Assembly (NCBI GenBank): GCA_023525975.1
Contig: CM042020.1
Span: 113,569,207-113,633,206, forward strand
Source: Smallanthus sonchifolius
Lineage: Eukaryota; Streptophyta; Magnoliopsida; Asterales; Asteraceae
DNA length: 64,000 bases
Direction: 5' to 3'
In this document: positions 46,834 to 58,974 of the stretch, piece by piece
How positions within the stretch are numbered: the stretch's first letter is position 1
Layout of the letters: every line of letters begins with the position of its first letter
Program-made: the position numbers and the translations under genes
Notes under the pieces: model-generated
The model's input: the letters and a program-made list of their open reading frames with translations, nothing else
Told to the model about the DNA's origin: nothing
The model's database searches: none

Positions 46834-47622
46834 AGGTTCACTAGGATCTCCATGCTGGATTGGAGAAACAAGAAAGAAGAAGAGGGATGGAGAATTGGAG
46901 ATAAAGGCTCAACGGGATGGAAGCGAGATAAAGGCTTAACGTTTTTAAACCATTGGTTCATTTCAATACCTTTGGGACGAGCAAGTTACCCCGAAGACAT
47001 ACCCACCAACCTAACAACATTATCTACAAAAGTTTATTATGATTCTTACGAACCCATTCTCGTTATCTCACATTTCTACCGTCTAGTGGCGCAACTTAGA
47101 GGGGGCCTGGCCCTCCCCCCTGATTTTCCCTCAGAAATGTTAATTTATACGTATTCGGTCGAAAATTTTATAGGTATTAAGTTTCGGCCGCCTGATAGGA
47201 AAAAAAAACCGTGACCCCTCCACGTTTTTCTTCAAACTTCGCCACTACTACTGTCTTACAATAATCGTACATGTAAATATCCAATTTTTCAATAGTAAAT
47301 AATTACGTGAAAAGTACATTTTATTTATTTTATATTCAAATTTTAAAAAGAATAAACTAGAAAACCCGTCCTTGGTCCACAAGTGTAACCTGTAAGTTGT
47401 TTATTCGTAAGATGTTCACTTTTGCAACTTTCATTTCTTTGTCTTTGTATATTTTGATCGGTAGGCTAATAATTTATTTTATATTCATTTTTATAAATAA
47501 TAAAAAGATACCGTGAATCTATAAAGCTCAATTGTCGTTTGCTATTTACTTTATCCTTCTTAGTCTACACTAAATAAATAAAAATACCTTAAAATGTATT
47601 TACTTAATACCTATAAAAACTA

Positions 47623-47668
<46 letters not shown>

Positions 47669-47671
47669 TTT
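46834..47671. other. Spacer between solo LTRs
   Basis: GCTCAACGGGATGGAAGCG near 46907 echoes GCGGGATGGGATGGAAGCG near 43370, and AACGTTTTTAAACCATTGGT occurs at both 46788 and 46939. There is an open frame at 46852-47214 with no recognisable domain; it is probably repeat-derived. A (TTA)n run at 47622-47668 ends the stretch. Confidence 0.45.
47622..47668. repeat. (ATT)n microsatellite, left block
   Basis: About 15 ATT units. A second block of the same repeat lies at 54069-54108, on the far side of the nested LTR stack. Confidence 0.95.
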
Positions 47672-48414
47672 TGTAACACCCAAAATTTTCAACTTGTTTT
47701 AACTTTGAACGCACGCGAAAAATAGATCCCAATAAACACTCTTGATTAAACGACACATGCCAAAGCAATGATACAACAAACGACACGTTTTGTTTATAAA
47801 CAAAACAATCGACAACTCAAAATAAAGACAAGTTTAAACCTCCAAATATTAATTTAAAACGAGTCTAATGAACTTCAAAGGAGTTCTACTCCAACCTTAA
47901 ACCACCATAAAACTAACGAGAATCCAATCTGACACGAAGTGTGACCCGAGACTTTGACCGGAGCTTTATCTACAAGAAAACACCATAAAACAACCATTAG
48001 TAATGATATACAACCCCCATGTGAGCCCCCCAGACCCTTACAACAATAATCGACCAAAAACGTCATTTCAACATTTTGGGCATAAATGTGACCGTAAACA
48101 TGATATGGGCGTAATTTACGTCGGGCCACCGTAATTTATGCCCAACCACTGTAAATTACACCCAACCCAGTGCAGACCCCATTTCTTGAATTCCTCACGT
48201 CGAGGTATCCCAAATTCATATATTATGGCTTCCGTAGTTCATTTTCTAGCCTGAGATATACTCAAAAAAAGTTTGGGCTTTTTCTAACAATACATGTTTA
48301 ACCCCAACCCGAATGCCAATTAGCACCCAAAACTTCAAATAACACCTAAAACACCTTAGATACATTAGTTAGTTAATCGCCACTAACTGACCTTACTCTT
48401 TTGTAAGGTTCTAA

Positions 48415-51400
48415 TGTCACACCCCGCCAAGGCGGAAACGCGAGGCGTAACGTTCACTAGTTTTCGAAGCATATGATTATCGCAAACACATACATGTAGT
48501 TGGATACATAATCGAGTTTAAAATATTTACATCACAAAATATCAACTGGAGTTTACAAAAGTTTAAGATTTCGCAAATATAACTCAAAACCATGAGTTGT
48601 ACGAGAGAAATCCTCCAAAAGTCGTATCCGCATGCATGCATGAAATCCTACATTGCTAACCTGAAGACCACGTTCAATTTCCTGAAAACATACTTAAAAA
48701 TGTCAACACGAGGTTGGTGAGTTCACAAATTATTATAAAGAGTTATCATAAACCCAATGTTTAAATCTGATCCTTTTCACCTGATCAAAACCCTTTATTT
48801 AAACCTGATCACTTAAACTTGATCAGAACTCTTTGGTTTAAAACCTGATCACTTTATCCTGATCAAAACCCTTTATTTAAACCTGATCACTTAAACCTGA
48901 TCAAAACCCTTTATTTAAACCTGATCACTTAAACCTGATCAGAACTCTTTGGTTTAAAACCTGATCACTTTATCCTGATCAAAACCCTTTATTTAAACCT
49001 GATCACTTAAACCTGATCAAAACCCTTTGCATGTATTACCAATGAATTTGAATACTAATCCGATCTATTGACCCCATTTGTAAGCTTGCAAGGAATATAA
49101 AATAGTATGTAATGTACGAGACCGTAACCAAACCCCGACCTTTTGTGCCTCCCCCTTGCCTTTTTGCGAGTAAGATAATATGCGGTCATTCGGCCATGTG
49201 GACCCCTGGTTAGCGCGACTAACCATGACCGGAGGCGTCACCCCCAATAGTACTATCCATATAATCCCGGGCTAAAATAGCTAATGGTTACTAACTTGTT
49301 CAGTGGACTTTAAGCGCTTTACTTTTCCCTCAATACACACATATGGTCAGATCATTAGTTCAATTCATTTACACACAAAAGTCTTTTACAAGTATGTTTC
49401 CACCCCAAATCATTTCAAAAACTTTAGAAAAAGGGGGATTAGTGAAACTCACCTCGTCAGTATGACTGCTAGCAAACACTTGAATACCCGTAAACCCCGC
49501 TTATCCGTACCCTAAATACACAAGGATACCTTACATGTTAAGACTAACCGTCTTAAACACAAGTTGTTCACCCGCCTTAACGAATCCCGTTAAGTGCGTC
49601 TTTGTTTAATAAAACCGTGTTTTAATGTGACGACCCGTTGGTGATTATTATTCCAGTCTAGACGCTTTACTTATAATATATTTTCATATTGGTGACTAGT
49701 TACGTTTGTCAAAAATAAATATTATTTTTGCATCACAATATAATATATTTATATTATATCTCACGTATCATCATATAATCATTTTGTATTAATAATTATA
49801 TAAACCACAAATGTCGTTCAAGTATGTTCTAAGCATGCGAGTCGTCCTACGTGCACATAATCCATGTTAACACGTACTCATACAATTTACTCGTTCCGAA
49901 CGACATTTATTAACGTGTTTACGTTCAACATGCATTTATTTATATCTATTTATGCACACAAATATAATCATGTTTTAATAATCCAATATATATTTAAACA
50001 AGTTTCACGATAACATACGATCATTTATCCTTAATCCGAACGTCTTTATAATTTATTACTCGTGTCTAAGTTCTATGTTATCAACGTGTTCTAAATATAT
50101 ATTATTACATTTATTTATTCGTTTCATATTTCATTTCGATTTAACAAGTTCCCGTTGTTTACAAATATATATTATGACTTTTATATATAACATGCGAATG
50201 TTAAATCGTTATTCGAGTTCTACAACTTAAAATCATACACCCACATATACATTTAACATATACTTTCACACTTAACCATTTTCCAAGTTAACAACTTAAA
50301 CACATATACATCTAGGTATATTCCATAGGATTTTTACATGTATACATAAACTTATATTTTCCTTTTTCCTCAAGTATAATTTCATTCTATTTATGAATCC
50401 AACTATTTGATTATTTCTCAACCATTTATCAAATCAAACACAAACATATAGATGTTTATTTCAATCCATTTATATATATGCATGTATGTTCTGGTCTCCA
50501 TTTATATATATGAAATCATACACTTCTAAGTCTTAACCAACTCAAACATGTATAAACATATGCATGTATATTTTTGACCAACATACATATATATATTCAT
50601 CTATTTTGGTTTTAATTTACTTTTATCACAAGATTATATAATACTAATCAAACCAACAAATTTTACATTTATCTTTAATATTTTCGACCCATTTATATAT
50701 ATTTATACAAAACCTTAACTTTTATTCTTTATAAAGTTAAATTCTTAAGAAAACTCTTTTAATCTTTCAACCTCTTTGTTTATTATCATGAACAACATGT
50801 TTAGATTAAGAAAAAGAGATGGAATTAGGGTTGGGTGTCGGTTTCCTTACCACTAGTCAAGCTAGGCGACGATTTCACTAGTGAACGTTGATGGATGCTC
50901 GTATTGTTGTCAAAACCCGACTCCCTAGCTTCAAGACTCTTGATCTTTCCCCCAAGTTCCAACTTCTAAATCTCTAGACTTTGTTTCTTGAACTTGGTAT
51001 GTGAATGTGTGTGCATGTGTGTGTGCCGTATGTGTATATATATATATATAGAAGAGAGTTTGAGTGTTGGATGCTTCAACACTCCATCATCATTATCCTT
51101 CATGATTGATTTGAGATTGATTTGACCTTGAGTTGTCTTAACACTTGAATGGGAATGGTCTCTATGACACGATTTGATGTAGTTAGTGGATTTGGTGGAT
51201 AGTGGGTGGTGGGTGGGTGCTCTCGTGATCTAATACCCGATATATGAACTTTTATGATTAAAACTCTTTATATTTCGTATCTCGACTATATTTTAATAGT
51301 CCGCCAATTTAACCCGTCATACTTAATGTTTAACTATAATATATACGTGCACTCGTAATAATAACTCGTCATCATGAACTAATATCGTTGTGTTCATTTT

Positions 51401-51667
51401 TAATAATCTTGTCACCAATATATATATGTTTTTATATCAAAGCGTATTACTAGACTTTTCCGGAACAAATATTTGTTAATCACCAACGACGTTCCTTGCG
51501 GGTTATAACCGTTACTTCCTAGTAATTCTAAAAATTACTAAAGTATAATATTTGTTTCTTTGCTAGACGTCATAACAACACTATGTCAAAATTATAAACC
51601 AGGAAATATAATTAATGAACGTGCAATTATGAAATATGGATATTGACCTGGTATGCTGGGTGTCACA
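48415..51667. mobile_element. Solo LTR, 3.25 kb, exact 5-bp target duplication
   Basis: It starts TGTCACACCCCGCC and ends CTGGGTGTCACA, with TG...CA termini. TCTAA flanks both sides exactly (48410-48414 and 51668-51672). GTCAACACGAGGTTGGTGAG near 48702 is shared with the LTR at 56814-58685. No coding sequence or internal domain is present. The match to the 56.8-kb LTR, which has an adjacent primer binding site on its minus strand, suggests this one also lies in minus orientation. Confidence 0.85.
48769..49028. repeat. Tandem repeat of CCTGATCA words inside the solo LTR
   Basis: CCTGATCACTTAAA, CCTGATCAAAACCCTTTATT and CCTGATCAGAACTCTTTGG alternate in a higher-order unit repeated about three times. 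Confidence 0.9.
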
Positions 51668-51672
51668 TCTAA

Positions 51673-51925
51673 AGACCTCAAACACCACAAACGACTATGT
51701 GAAGTTCATAACCTCAATAACACCCGTGTGAGGTTCCTAGACTTCAAATACCACAAAACGACTTATGAAGTTCATGACCTCAAATAACTACCGTGTGAGG
51801 TTCTTAGACTTCAAACAACGATGACATTAGTGAAGTTCAAAGGCTTCAAGCGACAACGACATTAGTGTGAAGTTCACGACCTCAATTAACCACCGAGTGA
51901 GGTTCTTAGACTTCAAACACCGACT
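51673..51925. repeat. Degenerate tandem repeat, GAAGTTCATGACCTCAA type
   Basis: GAAGTTCA.GACCTCAA and GTGTGAGGTTCTTAGACTTC blocks alternate four or so times, with variation, in the outer LTR. Confidence 0.75.
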
Positions 51926-52066
51926 TTTAACATACATACAAGTCTACACACACGACACCATTCAACATTTATAACCCTTACGTTATCACCAACATGTGGG
52001 ATTCAAAGATCCCAAATTCACCATTTATACTTATGAAGTTTAATGACTTCAATTATACCTTATTCG

Positions 52067-52372
52067 CCCCATTTGTTTGACTCTAAACCACATAAGTCAA
52101 ATTCACCACATTTGTTTGATTATGAACCACTTAAGTCAATTACCACATTTGTTTGACTCTAAACAACACAAGTCAAATTCACCACATTTGTTTAACTATA
52201 AACCACTTAAGTCAATTACCACATTTGTTTGACTATGAACCACTTAAGTCAATTACCACATTTGTTTGACTCTAAACCACACAAGTCAAATTCACCACAT
52301 TTGTTTGACTATAAACCACTTAAGTCAATTACCACATTTGGTTAACTCTAAACCACACAAGTCAAATTCACC
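52067..52372. repeat. Tandem repeat, CACATTTGTTTGACTCTAAA type
   Basis: About nine units of 31-39 bp alternate between ACCACACAAGTCAAATTC and ACCACTTAAGTCAATTAC endings. Units differ by small substitutions. Confidence 0.92.
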
Positions 52373-53440
52373 AAATCTACATACACACATTTACACATAT
52401 GATAATGAACAAAATCAACATATATATTAAGTATGTGAATTTACTACCACCTATCATTACTAAGTAAGTGCAAAGCACTTACCTTTTGCTAAGAAGGATC
52501 CCACTTGATCTCCAAGCTAGCTCCTTTAACGCCTTGATCACCTAACAATCCAATTGCATTAGCAATCCTATGATCTCAATCCACACACCAAATTGGGATT
52601 TAAGACACACATTTTATCTAAAGATCAACACCCTAACTTAGTTTGGTTAACACAACCCTAACCAAATCTCTAACACCCAATTCAACCTTTCAACCCAAGT
52701 TGACCCGTTTGACCTATTAAAGTCAAACTTCCAAATTCACCAATTGAGGTCTAACACCTACCCTAGACCTTATGGATTACACCAATTCTAAACTTGATTA
52801 ATTACACTTTAAACAAGTTTTTAACCTCCCTACACAATCATTCACCCATTTGACCCGTTTGGGTTCCACCCAATTTGACCCAAACTCCCAATTCCTTAAA
52901 TCACCAAATTGGTTGAGGGTTATTACTTGGTTATGTGTTTAATCACACCACAAACACTTACCAACCCCCAATTACCATCCAAACACCTCAATTTCAAAAA
53001 CCCCCAATTTCACCTCAACAACCCTAATTTTTCAAACATCAAATTAGGTGTTATAATCATGTAAAACATGATTCTCCAACATTAAGAATACTAGATTAAG
53101 GTTTATAAACGACATTAAACCAAAATCACCATACCAATTAACCCAATTTGGGGTTTCTACCCAAAACCCACCACAACTCCATAGATAGAGATGTAGGTGA
53201 TGAAGGAGATGAATAATGACTTACTTGATGATTGAATGAGCCACAAACACCTTCAATTCTTTAATATTCCACATCAAAAATCCAAAGATTGAGTCTTGGC
53301 TCTCCCCTTCTCCTCTTTCTCTTTGTTTTTCACTCAAACACACACAATCACACACCTAAATGGCGTGTTAAGCCTCTTCCCCCTTCTAATATCTGAATTT
53401 GCAAATGTTACAATTCACCTCCCGAACTTCCAGTTTTGAC

Positions 53441-53936
53441 TAGGGGTGTAAACGAGTCAAGCCGGCTCGCGAGCTACTCGAGATCTGCTCGCTAAAAACT
53501 CGAATCGAGCCGAGCTTAAACGAGCTCGAGCCTAAGAATAGGCTTGTTTAATAAACGAGCCCGAGCTTCACTTATCGAGCTCGAGCCGGCTCGCGAGCCT
53601 AAACGAGCTTGTTATTTATATAATTTTTTAATTAATATATTAAATATATATTTATAAAATAATAATTAGTATATACAAAATTATGATAAAAATAACCAAA
53701 TACTATATATTATGTTATATATAAAAATTATAATAAAATTTATATAAAAATAATTATAAATATATATAAATTAATTAATAAATAATAAACGAACCGAGCT
53801 CGAGCTTGAAAAACTACCCACGAGCCGAGCCGAGCTTTATAAATAGAGCTCGAATCGAGGCGATCGAGCTCACAACAAGTTAAACGAGCCAAGCTCGAGC
53901 CTAGTCGAGCTCGGGCTCGGCTCGTTTACACCCCTA
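53441..53936. mobile_element. hAT-type MITE with near-perfect ends and 8-bp duplication
   Basis: TAGGGGTGTAAACGAG and CTCGTTTACACCCCTA are exact inverted ends. GTTTTGAC (53433-53440) and GTTTTGAT (53937-53944) are the duplication with one mismatch. Subterminal GAGCTCGAGC words are dense and the centre is AT-rich. This is the best-preserved of the three family members in the window. Confidence 0.93.
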
Positions 53937-54066
53937 GTTTTGATCGTTCTTCCAAAACTACTTATGAGTCACCATTTGCAACAAGCCCTCCACTTCCATT
54001 TTTATTTATTTACACCCAATAATATTATCTAGGCAATAATATTATCTTTTAGATTGTGGTTCATTA

Positions 54067-54068
<2 letters not shown>

Positions 54069-54108
<40 letters not shown>
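54069..54108. repeat. (ATT)n microsatellite, right block
   Basis: About 13 TTA units directly abut the proposed right end of the outer solo LTR. Confidence 0.95.
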
Positions 54109-54109
<1 letters not shown>

Positions 54110-56215
54110 ATTTTATTTTACAGGGAATGGAATTTTTTTCATGTATCACCCAAAAACATAGAGCTTGTTTAGAAAGTCAGTAAAAATAGTCAACGGGAAT
54201 TGAAATATGTTAAATAAATTAAAAAAATTGTGTGTATGGTTCACAAAACAATCTTATTTGTTTTGTAAACTTGTTACGGAAATTGGAATATGATGGTGGT
54301 GATGGTGACTGAAACGGTGGTGTTTGTGGTGGTGGTGGTGACTGCGAAGACAGTGATGGTGACGACGGTGTGGTGACGATCGTAGTGGTGAGATAGGAGG
54401 GAAGATATCAATTCATGTGATTAGATATTTTTGTTCTTTAATTCTAAACAAACTTTGAGATAGAATCTAAGATTGTTGTCATGGGATGACATCATAGGTG
54501 ACAATATTAGGTTTTAGTGGAAAACTAAAATAAGAAATGAGGGGGGTGGTGTGGAAGACAACATTGTTTCCAACAACTAGTGCCCATGTCCCTTTCTAGT
54601 TTTTCACAAGTGCACTCCAATCCACTCAACCCAACCCAACCAAGCAACCACCACTGTCCACATCCCATCATCACCGCAACCTACCACTGCAACACTGGCG
54701 GCGTGATCGTAGTTGGTGACGATAATTACAGGATAGGGATGAAGACAACATGTTTGGTGTCGGTGATTGTTTATTTATTTCTTTCTTTGTAATTGTCGTC
54801 TCTAAAACTACTTTAAAATAAAATAACTTATAAAAAATTAAACCGGATGAAAAAAGGTATGAAATTGACCTAAACTCTATCTTAATTCGTTAGATTAAAA
54901 GTCACTAGCTGTTCACTTAATAAAATATATCTTGGATTAATATAAGCTAATAATAAACATAAAACATTGTGTCACAAATTGAAACTTGAAGATAACTACG
55001 TAGTATTATAATCGATTAAACAACAACTTTTAGATATTTTAGACATTTATGGGTTTTTTATTGCAAATAAACTGATTAGATATTAAAAAAATATTATTAA
55101 AATGTCACCCCATGGAAAATCTACGCTACTTACCGACAGGGCAAATCTAATGCCCAAACTCCAAAGTACAAACATCAATTATATTTTAATTAATAAATAT
55201 CGCAATAAATAGTTGCTAAAACTATTATGTTCGACTATTTAACTATTATTTGTCAATAAATCAATATTCCAAAACGACGCAAGATAAATTTTTAGATACA
55301 CAAAGCCTATATTTTGTAACATAATAATCCAAGTATTTTTTTTCTTAATAACATAAGCTTTGATCATTGATTTTTTAATAAATGTTCCATCGAAACCTCT
55401 TTTTTATCTATTTTCGATCGTTGGAGCAAATCAAAACTCCCTTTTCATCTGACCGGAGACAGCGAGGTGGGATCTGGCCAGCAATTCTTCGTCTTTGGTG
55501 AGAGGCACGAGACTTCATTTAACTCCAAAAATATATAGACGTTGGTGTAAATTACGAAATATGCAAACAAGTTTAAACTTAAATGACAGTTTCTGATATT
55601 AACTTAGTTTAAAGACGAAATATGAAATTTCGTATAAATATAAAAGACAAAAAGTGTAATTTGTTCTTTTATTAACGATAAAAAGACGATTTTGTCCTCA
55701 CGTGAGGGGCACGTGACCATTCTTAACGTCTGAAATTGACGGACGTTAGTTTAAAGGATGAAACGTGCAAACTTTTTTAAACATAAATAACAAAACCTAT
55801 AATTTTCTTATTTAAAGAACATAAACTAAAATTAAGTAAATACCTAAACATCTCTAAAAAGTAATTGTTTTTGTGATTTATATAAAAGCAAAAACAAAAA
55901 AGAGGGACCAAGATTCGTGGTAGTGGTGGAAGGTATCTCTTTTGCATTGGACAGCAACTCAAAGGTTGAATATTCTAATTACAGTTTTCTAGATTCAAAT
56001 CTACTTTCAAACTTAGGAGATCTCATTCAACGATTTCATTCAATTTTATACAATAGTTTTATGTCAGAAGAAAACAATAAAAAATTGAATTAATAAATGC
56101 TAAAACATGTAGTTTTTTTTTTTAATTTAAACCTTTGAAAATGCAGAATAAATATAAAACGTTGGTTATTATACTAACATACTATGAATAAATATAAGAA
56201 TGTAGATACTTATGA
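54109..56215. other. Intergenic region
   Basis: A GGTGGTGAT-rich imperfect trinucleotide tract lies at about 54290-54390. A stretch at about 55540-55790 looks like one arm of a MITE (ACGAAATATG, AAACGTGCAAAC words) without clear ends. No gene was recognised. Confidence 0.4.
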
Positions 56216-56384
56216 TATCTATGTGTCAATGAATTTCCATCATAATACGTGCAACGGTCTGCCTTCACACGGTTTACCTCAAGAGAGGTCTACGGGTTCG
56301 GGCTTGAAGTAAAGTAAAGCTAGTGAGATCGGAATATAGTTGCTAGTGGGTGCAGGAGGGACTCGCCTCCAACGAACCCAACTC

Positions 56385-56718
56385 TCAAAGATACATGTGC
56401 CAGTGCTGTGTGTCGTCCCCAACACGGACTTGAGAAGGCCCACCATTCCCTGATTGTGTCATCGATAGGCTCAAGCCGGTGTTATCTTCGGCTCTGATGG
56501 TGTAAAAAGGGTGCAGATGATGGTGGTGTGAGTGACTCCTCCGAAGGCTCCGTCTTGCTGCCCTCGGACAGGAGTGGATGTTGTTCTGATGATTCCTCGA
56601 GTGTCGCCACTGGGAGTGATGATGCAATGCGAATGACGCGTTCCTCGTCAGTAGAGGGTGATATGAATGATGTCAACATGATTGCAATGCAATGTATGTA
56701 AGGATACCATGTGATCAT
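56385..56718 (-). pseudogene. Short gag-region open frames
   Basis: Two overlapping minus-strand frames contain STDEERVIRIASSLPVATLE and SEGSKTEPSEESLTPPSSAP, resembling the acidic, Ser/Pro-rich N-terminus of Gypsy gag proteins in Asteraceae. This assignment is by resemblance and position after the primer binding site. The frames are cut short and no capsid domain remains. Confidence 0.45.
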
Positions 56719-58384
56719 GTATGAGTGTCTGTGTTGTGTAACAAATGCATGTGTGCGGTTATAGTCTAGTATGCAATCCTAGTTCTCTTTAACCAATGGC
56801 TCTGATACCAATCTGTCACACCCCCAAATTTCACTAACGGAGTTTTACCGTTTGGTGCGAGACAAACCAGGATATCAGTCATTAGTTACATCAAACGACA
56901 CTATATGGGACATAAATGAAATATTATAAAAGTTCAGAGTAAATGCGGAAGCGTTTAAACAAGAAATAAAATGCGCAAAACAACGCGCCAAATTTTAGTT
57001 TAATAAAAGTAAGTGAATTGTTTTAACGGTTTGCATATGAGTGAAATGATAGTAGGACTACATGCATGTCCTAGTTGTGCAACCTGTGCCTTAGCGACCT
57101 GAGAAAATATGTACGGAAAAGTGTCAACACGAGGTTGGTGAGTTCACAGGTTTCAAGTTTGCAATAAGAGAATGTTTGCCAGATTATGTATATTCAATAT
57201 GCATATCTATAGGTAGCTAGCCTATGTTCTTGTCTTACTAAAGCGTTCGCAACCGAAGCTGACTGATGTGTTTGTTTGTTTGCCTCCAGCCAGGTCTATC
57301 AACTCTGACTAATATGATAGGTCAATATTACACCTGTTTGACCTCCAATCGAACTAGACGACTAGCCTGGGTGGGGTTTGTCAAACCCAGTAGTACTACC
57401 AAACATTACCTCGCTAAATCCATATTAACGGTCCGATGTGTGTGAGCACTTTCATGATAGTGTGTTACGCTTAGCCTCAACAGTGATATCATATGAATTA
57501 GCATAATCAAAATAGGTTGCGTCATGTTTTCTCTCCCAACGAGAAAAACATGTAAAACGATGTTTGTTTGCGTACCTGTTTCTCCCCCACGGGAAAACAA
57601 GTAAAAGTATGATGTTTTGTGTACATGTTTCTCCCCCAACAGGAAAACGAGTAAAAATGGGTCGTGAAACTCACCTGAGTTGTGTACGAGTAGATAGCAC
57701 CACACAAGGATGCAATTAGAAAACACGAGAGTTTGCCTGTGAACTGCTTACGTATGCCCTAAAATTATAAGCATAACAGTTAGGGATACAATGGGGTTTT
57801 GTGACGGCGACACGGAAGATTTGAACGTCCTAAAACATTTTAAAGACCAATGAGTAGATGAACGTGTCCACAAGAATATAGGTTTCTTAATATAATAATT
57901 AAGATAAAAACGTTACATGTCGAACATCTCTAATACGAATAATATTAATTAATAAATAAATTCGTGCGTTTTTACCATTTAACAATGGCCTAAGAAAATA
58001 ATATAACTAATATATTATTTTTGAACTCGTAGAAAATATTTGATAATCGCTTAAGTGGCAAAAATAATAAATATATTATTTTTATTCGAGGATATAAACG
58101 TGAGTAAATAATATAAATATAATTATATTATTAATTAGTTTGAAACGTTACACGAGGTTTATAAACGAGGTGAAATAATATATAAATATATATTATTTTA
58201 TAGTAGGAGTCACGGGTTAAAAATAATATAAATATATTATTTTAAAAGTGAGAATTTATACTAAAAATGGGTTGTAAAATCTAACCCGAGCCTACGAGTG
58301 GTTTCCAAGGATAAAACTCATTAATATATAAATATAATAATATGGGGAGTGATTTTATAATTAAAATATTAGTAAAAACTTGTT

Positions 58385-58475
58385 TAAAAATGAAATGGGG
58401 GTGGAGGGACTCGAACCCGAGTCTCCTCCCCCACACACCAACACTCTAACCAACCCTGCCCGCTAGGGAATCGCA
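58385..58475 (-). mobile_element. tRNA-like SINE fragment within the LTR
   Basis: On the minus strand GTTGGTTAGAGTGTTGG resembles an A box and GGTTCGAGTCC is a perfect B box, about 35 bases apart. The cloverleaf is not complete and no CCA or poly(A) end is present, so I read it as a tRNA-derived fragment rather than a tRNA gene. Confidence 0.45.
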
Positions 58476-58974
58476 TTTAAACTGGTTCTGGAATGTTTTT
58501 AACACACAAACCACTTGTGTTCTTCCCCTTATCGAAACCGGATCAAGAACTAGTCATTGTAGTTTATGTGAATTAGAGTTTGAGAATGGTAGAAATAGTC
58601 CCTGGGGTTTGTGATAGGGTTAACTAGGTTAGGAATTTAACGGGATTTTGATAACGGAGTTAACCCTAAATAGTCGGATGTCACACTTGAGGAGTGTTTT
58701 AGTCCTTTTACAGGTTATTAAAATAGTTTTATAGTTGAGGGATCTTTATGTAACTTGCTAAAAAAATTAATAAAAAAATAAAACAATTAAAAACCCAAAC
58801 CACCTCCATTTCTCCATTTCTCCCTGCCCTTTTCCCCCTATGATTTCAATTGATTAGGAAGCATTTGTTTGTCTAAATCCTTTGGATAACTAAAATCAAA
58901 ATCACATGATTCAATCACAAAGTTACAAAATTCAAAATCTTTAAACAATTTTCAGGTTTTGATTCTTACGGGTG

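Larger units (their letters stand above)
47672..54068. mobile_element. Putative solo LTR split by a second solo LTR and a MITE
   Basis: It starts TGTAACACCCAAAATTTTC. A matching end is GTGGTTCATTACA at 54056-54068, immediately before the second (ATT)n block. Removing the nested elements at 48415-51667 and 53441-53936 leaves about 2.6 kb. Internal tandem tracts lie at 51673-51925 and 52067-52372. The right boundary is an inference from the microsatellite, not from a clean target duplication. Confidence 0.4.
56216..58685 (-). mobile_element. Gypsy-type LTR retrotransposon, 5' LTR plus truncated internal part
   Basis: In minus orientation the LTR runs from 58685 (TGTGACATCCGAC) to 56814 (GGTGTGACA). 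Three bases later comes the primer binding site TGGTATCAGAGCC (plus positions 56798-56810), complementary to initiator Met tRNA. A gag-like leader follows to about 56216, where the element is truncated; no pol and no second LTR are seen. The outer LTR end is less certain than the inner one, because the sequence near 58600-58750 resembles other repeats. Confidence 0.75.

Noticed and set aside
46852..47214. 120-residue open frame on the + strand
   Set aside because: Repeat words inside it recur elsewhere in the window and no domain is recognisable; probably chance or repeat-derived.
48769..49028. Regularly spaced CCTGATCA repeats resembling a CRISPR array
   Set aside because: The host is clearly a plant nuclear genome, the spacers are themselves repetitive and there are no cas genes. 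It is a tandem repeat in an LTR.
52067..52372. Second CRISPR-like direct repeat
   Set aside because: Units are contiguous with no unique spacers; it is a plain tandem repeat.
58385..58475. Possible tRNA gene on the minus strand
   Set aside because: It has a good B box and an A-box-like stretch, but I could not form a full cloverleaf with paired acceptor ends. A tRNA-derived SINE fragment fits better.
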